From UBA2160 sp964588665 (lineage in GTDB: Bacteria; Chloroflexota; Dehalococcoidia; Lucifugimonadales; UBA1123), in NCBI GenBank assembly GCA_964588665.1, contig CAZPQQ010000074.1, positions 1-15,985 of the forward strand: a DNA stretch of 15,985 nucleotides, given 5' to 3'. How positions within the stretch are numbered: position 1 is the first letter of the stretch; every line of letters begins with the position of its first letter. A program made the position numbers and the translations under genes. The notes beneath the pieces were generated by a model. It was not told the DNA's origin. It made no database searches and was given only the letters and a program-made list of their open reading frames with translations. Of this stretch, positions 6,359 to 12,724 are shown piece by piece.

Positions 6359-7447
6359 CTAGTCCACCCGGTGCCGCGCCAGCGCGTCCTCGTCGAACTC
6401 GACGCCGAGGCCGGGCTTGTCCGACATGACCATCTCGCCGTTCTCGACTATTGGCGCTTCTGTGAAGAGCTGGAACGTCCACGGCATGTGCTCGATTGTG
6501 AGGCCGTTCGGCGCCGCTGCCACGGCGTGGGCCATGACCTCGGTCGCGAGATGGCTGACGATGGGCAGGTTGTACGCCTCGGCCATGTGCGCCACCTTCA
6601 TCCAGCCCGTCAGGCCGCCCGCTCGCAGGAGATCGGCCATTACGATGTCAATCGAGCGATGCTCGAGCATGTGTCTGAACGGCACGATTCCGTAGTGGTA
6701 CTCGCCTGATGCGATGGGCGTGTCCAACGCATCCGCGATGCGGGCCATGCCGGAGTAGTCCTGATGATGCACCGGGTCTTCCAACCAAAACAGGTTGTAG
6801 TTCGTCATCTCCCGGCCGATCGAGATGGCCTGGTTGACGTTCCAGCCCTGGTTGATGTCCACCATCAGATCGATGTCGTCGCCGACCGCCTCACGCAGAA
6901 CTCGCATCCGCGCGATCTCCTTGGCGCCCGAGTCTTCGGCGCCCATGCGGAATTTCATCGCCTTGAAGCCCTGCTTCACGAGGTCGGCGCCGGTTTCGGC
7001 CAGTTGGTCGAGAGTGTATGGACGCCATAGGAAGCCGCTGGCGTACGTCGGCACGCGGTCGCGGAACCCGCCAAGGAGCCGGTACACGGGCTGTCCGAGG
7101 GCTTTGCCTTTTACGTCCCACAGCGCGACGTCGATGGCAGATATCGCCCGAGTCACCAAACCGGCAGGCGCGCCTCCGCCGCCAGCCACGTACAGACGGG
7201 CGCCGATCGCTTCGATCATCATCGGGTCCGCGCCGATGGTCTGTTCGGCCAGCCCGTCGACTGCCTCTTTCAGGGCTTTGGTGATGATTCCGCTGGCGAA
7301 TCCGGCGTACCCTATGCCTTCGATGCCGTCATCAGTCTTGAGTCTGAGCGTCACGAACGCGGTCGTCGTAATGCCGGGTCCTCCGCCAAGGGGCCCTTCG
7401 CCTCGCGGTATTGCCACGACTCCTGTCTCGAAACTGGCTATCTTCAT
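6359..7447 (-). CDS. Enolase-superfamily dehydratase, MR-type
   Basis: This 362-residue protein has the full mandelate racemase/muconate lactonizing enzyme fold: an N-terminal capping domain (1-125, with AISAIDVALWDVKGKALGQPVYRLLGG at about 101-127) and a (beta/alpha)7-beta barrel. Metal ligands are Asp197 (VDINQGW), Glu223 (WLEDP) and Glu249 (ASGEYH). Catalytic candidates are Lys165 on strand 2, the Asp272-His299 dyad (ADLLRAGG, SHLATEV) and Glu319 (IEHMPW), the mandelate-racemase pattern used by many acid-sugar dehydratases. The strand-2 KxK motif reads KFR, so Arg167 replaces the second Lys. Start ATG 7447 has GGGAGC five bases upstream. It lies 159 bases downstream of a second enolase-superfamily gene in the same direction. 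The exact sugar acid cannot be read from sequence; fuconate, talarate/galactarate or another aldonate are possible. Confidence 0.88.
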   Translation of the reverse strand: MKIASFETGVVAIPRGEGPLGGGPGITTTAFVTLRLKTDDGIEGIGYAGFASGIITKALKEAVDGLAEQTIGADPMMIEAIGARLYVAGGGGAPAGLVTRAISAIDVALWDVKGKALGQPVYRLLGGFRDRVPTYASGFLWRPYTLDQLAETGADLVKQGFKAMKFRMGAEDSGAKEIARMRVLREAVGDDIDLMVDINQGWNVNQAISIGREMTNYNLFWLEDPVHHQDYSGMARIADALDTPIASGEYHYGIVPFRHMLEHRSIDIVMADLLRAGGLTGWMKVAHMAEAYNLPIVSHLATEVMAHAVAAAPNGLTIEHMPWTFQLFTEAPIVENGEMVMSDKPGLGVEFDEDALARHRVD

Positions 7448-7606
7448 ATTTGCTCCCTATTCGATATTTCGCGGATGCCGTCAGCGAGAATAAAGACTGC
7501 GCAGGCCCGCCTGATCGACACGGGTCCAGCGTTCAAAAGTGCTCTGGCCATTCAGGGCTAAGCCCCTCTCCATCTCCCGCCTGACGTCTCTGCGCGCAGT
7601 CGCCGG

Positions 7607-8758
7607 CTACACCCAATGGCTCTGCTGACGCGACTCGGTCTGGTAGCCGCCCCGATACCCGCCTGGCAGATTTACAACGCCCGCCGGATGCTCTTTGAGA
7701 GCGTCCTCGTTCAACGCCAGTCCGATTCCCGGTTTGGTTGGCAGGTTGAAGTAGCCGCCCTCTTGCGCCGGGAACGGTTCCGTCAGCACCGAGTCGTACC
7801 AAGGCGCGTGCCCTCCCTCCTGGATCAGGAAATTCGGCGTACAGGCGTCGACGTGCAGGGCGGCCATCGTGTTCACTGGACCGTACGGATTGTGGGGCGC
7901 GAAACCGACGTAGTAGACCTCGGCCATCGCGGCGATCTTCTTGAGCTCGCTGATTCCTCCCGCGTGGCAGACGTCCGGCTGCACCACCGAGACAACCTGT
8001 TTCTCCAACAGGTCTTTGAATCCCCACTTGGTGTAGATCCGCTCGCCTGTCGCGAGTGGAATGTTGATGGCCTGGGCGACTTTCAGCATGGCGTCGATGT
8101 TCTGGGGCGGGATGGGCTCCTCGAAGAAGTACGGCCGATACGGCTCCAACGCCTCACCGACCCGAATAGCCTCGGCGGGGGTCAGGCGCCCGTGCACCTC
8201 GATGAGCAGCTCCACATCGTCACCGACGGCGTCGCGCACCGCCGCGACTATTGCGAGTGCTTTGCGTTCGGACTCCGCTGTCGTGTACTGACCTTGATGC
8301 GCGAACGGATCGCCCTTCAAAGCCGTGTAGCCTCGGTCCACGAACGACATGGCGTTCTCGACCGCGCCTTCCGGGCTCGGTCCGTCGAAGCGACCGTACG
8401 CCCAGATCTTGTCTCGCATCGCGCCGCCGAGGAGCTCGTACACCGGAACTCCCAGCGCCTGGCCCTTGATGTCCCACAGAGCGATCTCGATGCCGCTGAT
8501 CGCCGCCATCTGGATCGGGCCGCCCCGAATATTGTGATACAGGTGGTACATGTGCTGCCAATGTTCTTCGATTCGATGCGGGTCCTTGCCGATTATCGAA
8601 TCGCCGAACTCCTCGACAACACCGGCGACCGAGGTCGCTCCGATGCTGGACTCGCCCCACCCGACCAGGCCCTCGTCCGTCGACACCTTCACGAACACGT
8701 AGTTGTTCTGCACGCCCGGCGGCATCGTGACATAGGCTTTCACTTCCGTGATCTTCAT
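7607..8758 (-). CDS. Enolase-superfamily dehydratase, galactonate dehydratase-like
   Basis: This 383-residue protein is an enolase-superfamily enzyme of the D-galactonate dehydratase/RspA-like branch, expected to dehydrate an aldonate to a 2-keto-3-deoxy acid. Features are ISGIEIALWDIKGQALGVPV (87-106), YTALKGDPF (144-152), IEVHGRL (186-192), FFEEPIPPQN (211-220), ATGERIYTKW (236-245), QPDVCHAGG (260-268) and APHNPYGPV (287-295). Metal ligands would be Glu187, Glu213 and Glu239; His189 and His289 are the catalytic acid/base pair of this branch. Glu187 stands where E. coli DgoD has Asp183. ATG 8758 was chosen because GGAGGAG lies seven bases upstream and the family N-terminus MKITEVKAYV starts here; an in-frame earlier start at 8776 would add six residues. 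It has its own promoter and probably leads a two-gene unit. Confidence 0.88.
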   Translation of the reverse strand: MKITEVKAYVTMPPGVQNNYVFVKVSTDEGLVGWGESSIGATSVAGVVEEFGDSIIGKDPHRIEEHWQHMYHLYHNIRGGPIQMAAISGIEIALWDIKGQALGVPVYELLGGAMRDKIWAYGRFDGPSPEGAVENAMSFVDRGYTALKGDPFAHQGQYTTAESERKALAIVAAVRDAVGDDVELLIEVHGRLTPAEAIRVGEALEPYRPYFFEEPIPPQNIDAMLKVAQAINIPLATGERIYTKWGFKDLLEKQVVSVVQPDVCHAGGISELKKIAAMAEVYYVGFAPHNPYGPVNTMAALHVDACTPNFLIQEGGHAPWYDSVLTEPFPAQEGGYFNLPTKPGIGLALNEDALKEHPAGVVNLPGGYRGGYQTESRQQSHWV

Positions 8759-8801
8759 GCCCGCGCTCCTCCACATCGAAGCTCTGTTGTTGTTATTCGA
8801 A

Positions 8802-8819
8802 CGGCGTCCACAGACGCCG
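8802..8819 (-). promoter_or_regulatory. Perfect 7-bp stem palindrome at transcription start
   Basis: CGGCGTC (8802-8808) and GACGCCG (8813-8819) are perfect inverted copies around a 4-base loop. On the minus strand this hairpin begins at the predicted +1 (about 8818) of the dehydratase promoter. It could be a downstream operator for a regulator, a 5'-end stabilising hairpin, or, read from the squalene synthase side, a weak terminator (only a poor U-run, TTCGAATAAC, follows). Confidence 0.45.
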
Positions 8820-8824
8820 CGCCA

Positions 8825-8854
8825 ATTCTATTGCGTCCGTGCAGGATGGGTCAA
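8825..8854 (-). promoter_or_regulatory. Sigma70-like promoter of galactonate dehydratase-like gene
   Basis: On the minus strand TTGACC (8854-8849, five of six) and TAGAAT (8830-8825, five of six) are 18 bases apart. The start would fall near 8818, giving a 5' leader of about 60 bases before ATG 8758. It separates the dehydratase pair from the squalene synthase gene, which ends at 8895. Confidence 0.6.
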
Positions 8855-8894
8855 TCTATAAGGCTCGCCCCGGCGCTCGACTCTGACGCAACTG

Positions 8895-9950
8895 CTACAG
8901 CGCCCGCTCGACCTGTCTCTTGAGCCTGTCGAACCACGGGCGCATGAAGCTGTTGGAGCGCACGCCGACCGCCGACACGCCGACCATTCTTTTTACCCAT
9001 CCGCGAGAGACCCGCGACGGTCGTGCCGGGTTTAGCCAGGCGGCATTCGAAGCAATCGCGTGCAGGGTTCCCAGGCCGATCAGAATCGGCCAGGCGGCGG
9101 CCAATCGCAACCTGACGCAGCTCCTTGGAATCGCCGTGAAGTACTCGAAGGCGGCGGCGTAGTGGTCGAGGGCGAGGCGGATGCCCGCGACAAGCGCGGT
9201 GCGTGCCGCCTCCGCGCACTTTGGATCGAACAAATCGGGTGGCCTCACTCCGGCTTCGATCAACGCAGATTGAGGCAGGTAGATGCGTCCGATCCGAAGA
9301 TCTGACGGCACGTCGCGCAAGATGTTGGTGAGTTGCAACGCCTTGCCAAACCGCACCCCAATCTCAGACATTCGTTGGCCGTCCCAACGGTTGAGTTTAG
9401 GCTCGTGGAACATCGTGACGGCGGTCCAGAACTCGCCGACGCAACCAGCGACAAGATACGTGTACTCGTCCAATGCTTCCCAATCAGCCAGTGCTCTAAT
9501 CTGGCCGGAGGATTCGGTTGGAAAGTACGAGAGGTCGAACTCCATGCCTCTACTAAGAGCGACTACGATCGCCCGCACCCATGTCGAGTCGGTTGGTTCG
9601 AGCGAATCCACCGACTTCAACGCATCAGGCAGCAACTCGAACAGACGTCGATCCCGATCCGAAGGCTCCTGAGCCGTCAACGCTTCGACTATGGCATGCA
9701 CTGAGCCAATGTCGCCGCTCTGTTCGATGACCCGCCTCAGCGAGAGCAAGTGCTCAAGCCGCACCTCGGGCGCCATCGCTGTTGTGTCGGAGATCGTGTC
9801 AGCAGCTCTCGCAACCGCGTATGCCAGGCCAATCGGGTGGCGAACGCCTTGCGGCAGAATCCGCATCGTCAGGTAAAACGAGCGGGAGACGTCTTTCAGC
9901 GCTTCGAAAAGTCGGCGCTCATTCTCAGAGCGAGAAGCGGCGTTAGACAT
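8895..9950 (-). CDS. Squalene/phytoene synthase family protein
   Basis: This 351-residue all-helical prenyltransferase couples two isoprenyl diphosphates head-to-head. The first Asp-rich motif is DTISD (51-55), after VSRSFYLTMRILP (21-33), and the second is the NILRDVPSD segment (209-217; Asp213, Asp217), followed by GRIYLP (221-226). EYTYLVAGCVGEFW (162-175) and the RDVPSDLRIGRIYLP stretch favour bacterial squalene synthase over phytoene synthase, so the expected product is squalene from two farnesyl diphosphates with NADPH, at the membrane surface. No desaturase, HpnC/D/E partner, cyclase or carotenoid gene is visible nearby. The start is ATG 9950; its Shine-Dalgarno is weak. Upstream there is a consensus DnaA box (9969-9977). 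Divergent from the radical SAM genes. Confidence 0.82.
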   Translation of the reverse strand: MSNAASRSENERRLFEALKDVSRSFYLTMRILPQGVRHPIGLAYAVARAADTISDTTAMAPEVRLEHLLSLRRVIEQSGDIGSVHAIVEALTAQEPSDRDRRLFELLPDALKSVDSLEPTDSTWVRAIVVALSRGMEFDLSYFPTESSGQIRALADWEALDEYTYLVAGCVGEFWTAVTMFHEPKLNRWDGQRMSEIGVRFGKALQLTNILRDVPSDLRIGRIYLPQSALIEAGVRPPDLFDPKCAEAARTALVAGIRLALDHYAAAFEYFTAIPRSCVRLRLAAAWPILIGLGTLHAIASNAAWLNPARPSRVSRGWVKRMVGVSAVGVRSNSFMRPWFDRLKRQVERAL

Positions 9951-10307
9951 CAGCGGGTTCTCTCAGGATGTGGATAACGTTCATTGTTGCGCGGGATGAG
10001 TCAGCCCCTTACGTTGAATGGCTCGCCTGTGTCGCGATGACCGGATCGTTCTACTTTCCCGAAAAGGAAAGAACGTTGACGCGGTCAATCCCTTTCGGAC
10101 ATGTCGGGCGGAGTGTAGCAATGCCGTTGAAGCCGGTCAATCTTCGTCCAAATGGCAGGATCTGGCCACGCTTCGGCATGATGCTATCGGGCGCTGCGGC
10201 GCTGAAAGCTGGTAAACTACCGGTGTAAATATCTTCGATGTTGGGCACACGCTGCATGCTCGACACATGGTTGACCAAGAAAAGCGGCGGTGGAGGAATC
10301 ACAAAAT
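9951..10307. promoter_or_regulatory. Divergent intergenic region with inverted repeats
   Basis: This 357-base gap between squalene synthase and the radical SAM genes holds no convincing gene. It contains a perfect 9-base DnaA-box consensus TGTGGATAA (9969-9977), the palindrome TTGAC-GCG-GTCAA (10076-10088), and TTGA-N6-TCAA (10127-10140), the spacing of FNR/DNR-type sites. The last two share GGTCAATC and lie about 50 bases apart. A weak -10-like element TGGTAAACT (10210-10218) lies about 90 bases before the radical SAM start. The GGAGGA at 10292-10297 is the ribosome binding site of that gene. Confidence 0.35.
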
Positions 10308-11513
10308 ATGCTGAACGTAAGCAGGCTCTTGTGTGGAACGACTGCCCCCGGCGACGCCATTCGCTACGGCGACGCACCCACCAGAGCCGACTCGATACCG
10401 CGCATGGGCTCGATCCACGGCAAACCCGTAGTCGTCTGGAACATCACCCGCACCTGCAACCTCCACTGCCTCCACTGCTACGCCGAGGCCAAGGAGCAGG
10501 CGTTCGACGGTGAGCTCACACACGAGCAGGCTGAAGTCGTGGTCGACGACCTCGCCCAGTATCAGATACCCGTGCTGCTGTTCTCCGGCGGCGAGCCTCT
10601 GATGAGATTCGACATCATGGACCTCATCACCCGCGCGAAAGAGAGCGGCCTGCGGCCAGGCCTGTCGACCAACGGGACGGCGATCACTCCGGCCGTCGCC
10701 GCGGAGTTGAAACGCGCTGGCCTCACATACGTCGGGATTAGCATCGACGGTCTCCAGGCCGTCAACGACAAGTTCCGGGGCAAGAAAGGCGCTTTCGACG
10801 ACGCGCTGGCCGGCATCCGGAACAGCCAGGCCGAGGACTTTCGGCTGAGTCTGCGGTTCACGCTGACTCGACACAACCTAGCCGACCTCGACGCGATCTT
10901 CGACCTAGTCGAGCAGGAAGGCATCAAGCGGGTTTGCATCTACCACCTGGCCTACGCCGGACGGGGCAACAAGCTGCTGCCTTTCGACCTGTCCCACCAG
11001 GAGACTCGAGACGCGATGGACCTGATCTTCCGTCGCACCATCGACTTCCACGATCGAGGCAAGGTGATGGAGATACTGACCGTCGACAACCACGCCGACG
11101 CCGTGTACCTGCATCACTGGGTCAAGGAGAACATGCCTGATCGCATGGAAGAGGTGACACGCCTCCTGAGCCGCAACAAGGGCAACAGCTCGGGTCGCGG
11201 CATCTCCTGTATCGACAACGTCGGCGACGTCCATCCCGACCAGTTCTGGCGGACGGCGACAGTCGGCAACGTGTTGGAGCGCCCGTTCAGCGAGATATGG
11301 CAGGACGACGACGTCGAGTTGCTGCACCAGCTTCGTAACCGCAAGGGCCTGCTCAAGGGCCGATGCTCTCAGTGCAACTTCGTGGACCTGTGCAACGGCA
11401 ACCTTCGAGTGCGAGCCGAGAGCTCCACCGGAGACACCTGGGCCGAGGATCCCGCGTGCTATCTGACTGAAGCCGAGTTAGGCATCGCCGACCTGGCGGC
11501 GCAGACGGCGTAG
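10308..11513 (+). CDS. Radical SAM/SPASM protein, NirJ/AhbC-like
   Basis: This 401-residue radical SAM enzyme begins MLNVSRLLCGTTAPGDAIRYG, the N-terminus typical of AhbC/NirJ-type tetrapyrrole enzymes (12,18-didecarboxysiroheme deacetylase or heme d1 side-chain removal). The [4Fe-4S]-SAM motif is Cys50-x3-Cys54-x2-Cys57 (TRTCNLHCLHCYAE), followed by LFSGGEPL (91-98) and STNG (120-123). The SPASM-type C-terminus supplies Cys301, Cys353, Cys356, Cys362 and Cys384 for auxiliary clusters (RCSQCNFVDLCNGNLRVRAE). The start is ATG 10308, with GGAGGA ten bases upstream; a GTG at 10290 would add six residues unlike the family. A second radical SAM gene follows 103 bases downstream. No nitrite reductase cd1 gene or other ahb/nir gene is in view, so the pathway is inferred from family only. 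Confidence 0.82.
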   Translation: MLNVSRLLCGTTAPGDAIRYGDAPTRADSIPRMGSIHGKPVVVWNITRTCNLHCLHCYAEAKEQAFDGELTHEQAEVVVDDLAQYQIPVLLFSGGEPLMRFDIMDLITRAKESGLRPGLSTNGTAITPAVAAELKRAGLTYVGISIDGLQAVNDKFRGKKGAFDDALAGIRNSQAEDFRLSLRFTLTRHNLADLDAIFDLVEQEGIKRVCIYHLAYAGRGNKLLPFDLSHQETRDAMDLIFRRTIDFHDRGKVMEILTVDNHADAVYLHHWVKENMPDRMEEVTRLLSRNKGNSSGRGISCIDNVGDVHPDQFWRTATVGNVLERPFSEIWQDDDVELLHQLRNRKGLLKGRCSQCNFVDLCNGNLRVRAESSTGDTWAEDPACYLTEAELGIADLAAQTA

Positions 11514-11522
11514 CAAACGAGC

Positions 11523-11556
11523 TGTCATCCTGAGCAGCGCGAAGGATCTGGGGCCC
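11523..11556. repeat. Dispersed GTCATCCTGAG-type intergenic repeat
   Basis: TGTCATCCTGAGCAGCGCGA followed by AGGATCTGGGGCCCC belongs to the GTCAT(C/T)CTGAG...GAAGGATCT family of short repeats found between genes in many bacterial genomes. ATCCT (11527-11531) pairs with AGGAT (11543-11547), forming a small stem-loop, and GGGGCCCC (11549-11556) is a perfect palindrome. It occupies the 103-base gap between the two radical SAM genes. I saw no second copy in the window. Its function and mobility are not shown by the sequence. Confidence 0.6.
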
Positions 11557-11616
11557 CGCAGGGAGACGCATTTGACATCGACACATAGCCGAGGACATGC
11601 TCGAGGCGGTCCGCCG

Positions 11617-12723
11617 ATGGTGGACTTGGACCGCGATCCGGTCGTCGTCTTCTGGGAAGTCACACAGGCCTGCGCCCTCGCGTGCATCCACTGCCGCGCC
11701 GAGGCACAGCCGAAGCGTCACCCACTGGAGCTCAACGACGAAGAGTCGGTGAAGCTCCTCGAAGACCTGACGAAATTCGACCACCTGCCGATCGTAGTCC
11801 TCTCCGGCGGCGACCCGTTCATGCACCCGAATCTGTTCAAGTTCGTGGAGCGAGGCATCGAACTCGGCCTCACCATGTCGGTGTCTCCCGCGGCGACGGC
11901 ATTGCTCACGCGACAACGGCTCCAGCGGCTCGTGGATCTCGGTGTTTCCCGCATATCGCTGAGTCTGGACGGCTCGACAGCAGAATCGCATGACGCCTTC
12001 CGTAGAGTCGACGGTTCGTTCGAGCGCACGCTCCAGGGCATGGCCGACGCCCGGGACGTGGGCCTCCAGTTCCAGGTCAACACCACGGTCACGCGTCAGA
12101 CCGTCGACGACCTGCCCGCCATCTCCGAACTGCTGGTCGCGTCCGGCGCCGTGCTCTGGGACGTGTTCATGCTGGTGCCCACGGGTCGAGGCCAGACCGA
12201 CGACGTGATCTCCGCCGAGGAGCACGAGCGCGTCTTCAGATGGCTGTACGACCTGTCTAGCACGGTCCCCTATATGGTCAAGACGACTCTCGGCCAGCAT
12301 TACAGACGCGTGCAGGTGCTGAAGCGACTGGTCGCCGAAGGCAAGACCGATGTCGAGCTCACGCCCGAACTGGCTAAGAGCATGTATCGCGGACTGCCGA
12401 CCAACGACGGTCGGGGCATCCTGTTCATCACCCACCTGGGCGAGGTCATGCCCAGCGGCTTCCTGCCTGTCACCGCGGGCAACGTCCGCAAGGAGTCGGT
12501 CGTCGACATCTACCGGAACGCGGATATCTTCAGGTCGCTTCGCACGCCTTCGCGGCTCAAAGGCAAATGCGGTCAGTGCCCGTTCAACGAGATCTGCGGC
12601 GGCTGCCGGGCACGTTCCTACGGCACGACCGGTGACTACCTCGATCCCGAGCCTTTCTGCGTGTTCCAGCCGCCGGAAGCCAAAGCCCACACCACTGAAG
12701 CAGCGCGGGTTTCGGGCAGCTAG
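11617..12723 (+). CDS. Radical SAM/SPASM protein, AhbD-like (TIGR04053-type)
   Basis: This 368-residue radical SAM enzyme has CxxxCxxC at Cys19, Cys23 and Cys26 (TQACALACIHCRAEA), LSGGDPFMHP (62-71), SLSLDGS (114-120) and a C-terminal cysteine set Cys318, Cys321, Cys327, Cys330, Cys348 (CGQCPFNEICGGCRARSY). PYMVKTTLGQHYRRV (218-232) and GDYLDPEPFC (339-348) resemble the TIGR04053 group, which is close to heme-synthase AhbD. Paired with the NirJ/AhbC-like gene it probably acts on a tetrapyrrole or related cofactor, but the substrate is not established. ATG 11617 was chosen because the conserved N-terminus starts there, with GAGG ten bases upstream; a TTG at 11572 lies in the repeat-derived spacer. 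Its TAG ends one base before the stop of the convergent dehydratase. Confidence 0.8.
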   Translation: MVDLDRDPVVVFWEVTQACALACIHCRAEAQPKRHPLELNDEESVKLLEDLTKFDHLPIVVLSGGDPFMHPNLFKFVERGIELGLTMSVSPAATALLTRQRLQRLVDLGVSRISLSLDGSTAESHDAFRRVDGSFERTLQGMADARDVGLQFQVNTTVTRQTVDDLPAISELLVASGAVLWDVFMLVPTGRGQTDDVISAEEHERVFRWLYDLSSTVPYMVKTTLGQHYRRVQVLKRLVAEGKTDVELTPELAKSMYRGLPTNDGRGILFITHLGEVMPSGFLPVTAGNVRKESVVDIYRNADIFRSLRTPSRLKGKCGQCPFNEICGGCRARSYGTTGDYLDPEPFCVFQPPEAKAHTTEAARVSGS

Positions 12724-12724
12724 T

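Noticed and set aside
7616..8923. 435-codon plus-strand open frame antisense to the galactonate dehydratase-like gene
   Set aside because: High GC leaves long antisense frames; the composition (Arg/His/Val-rich) and lack of motifs mark it as a shadow.
9968..10228. 86-codon open frame upstream of the radical SAM genes
   Set aside because: No Shine-Dalgarno and no recognisable motif; it overlaps several inverted repeats and looks like a chance frame in an intergenic region.
10238..10513. Possible radical SAM precursor peptide starting MLGTRCMLDTWLTKKSGGGG
   Set aside because: The frame does not stop before the radical SAM gene and becomes an Arg-rich out-of-frame reading of it; no precursor-like core or leader is evident.
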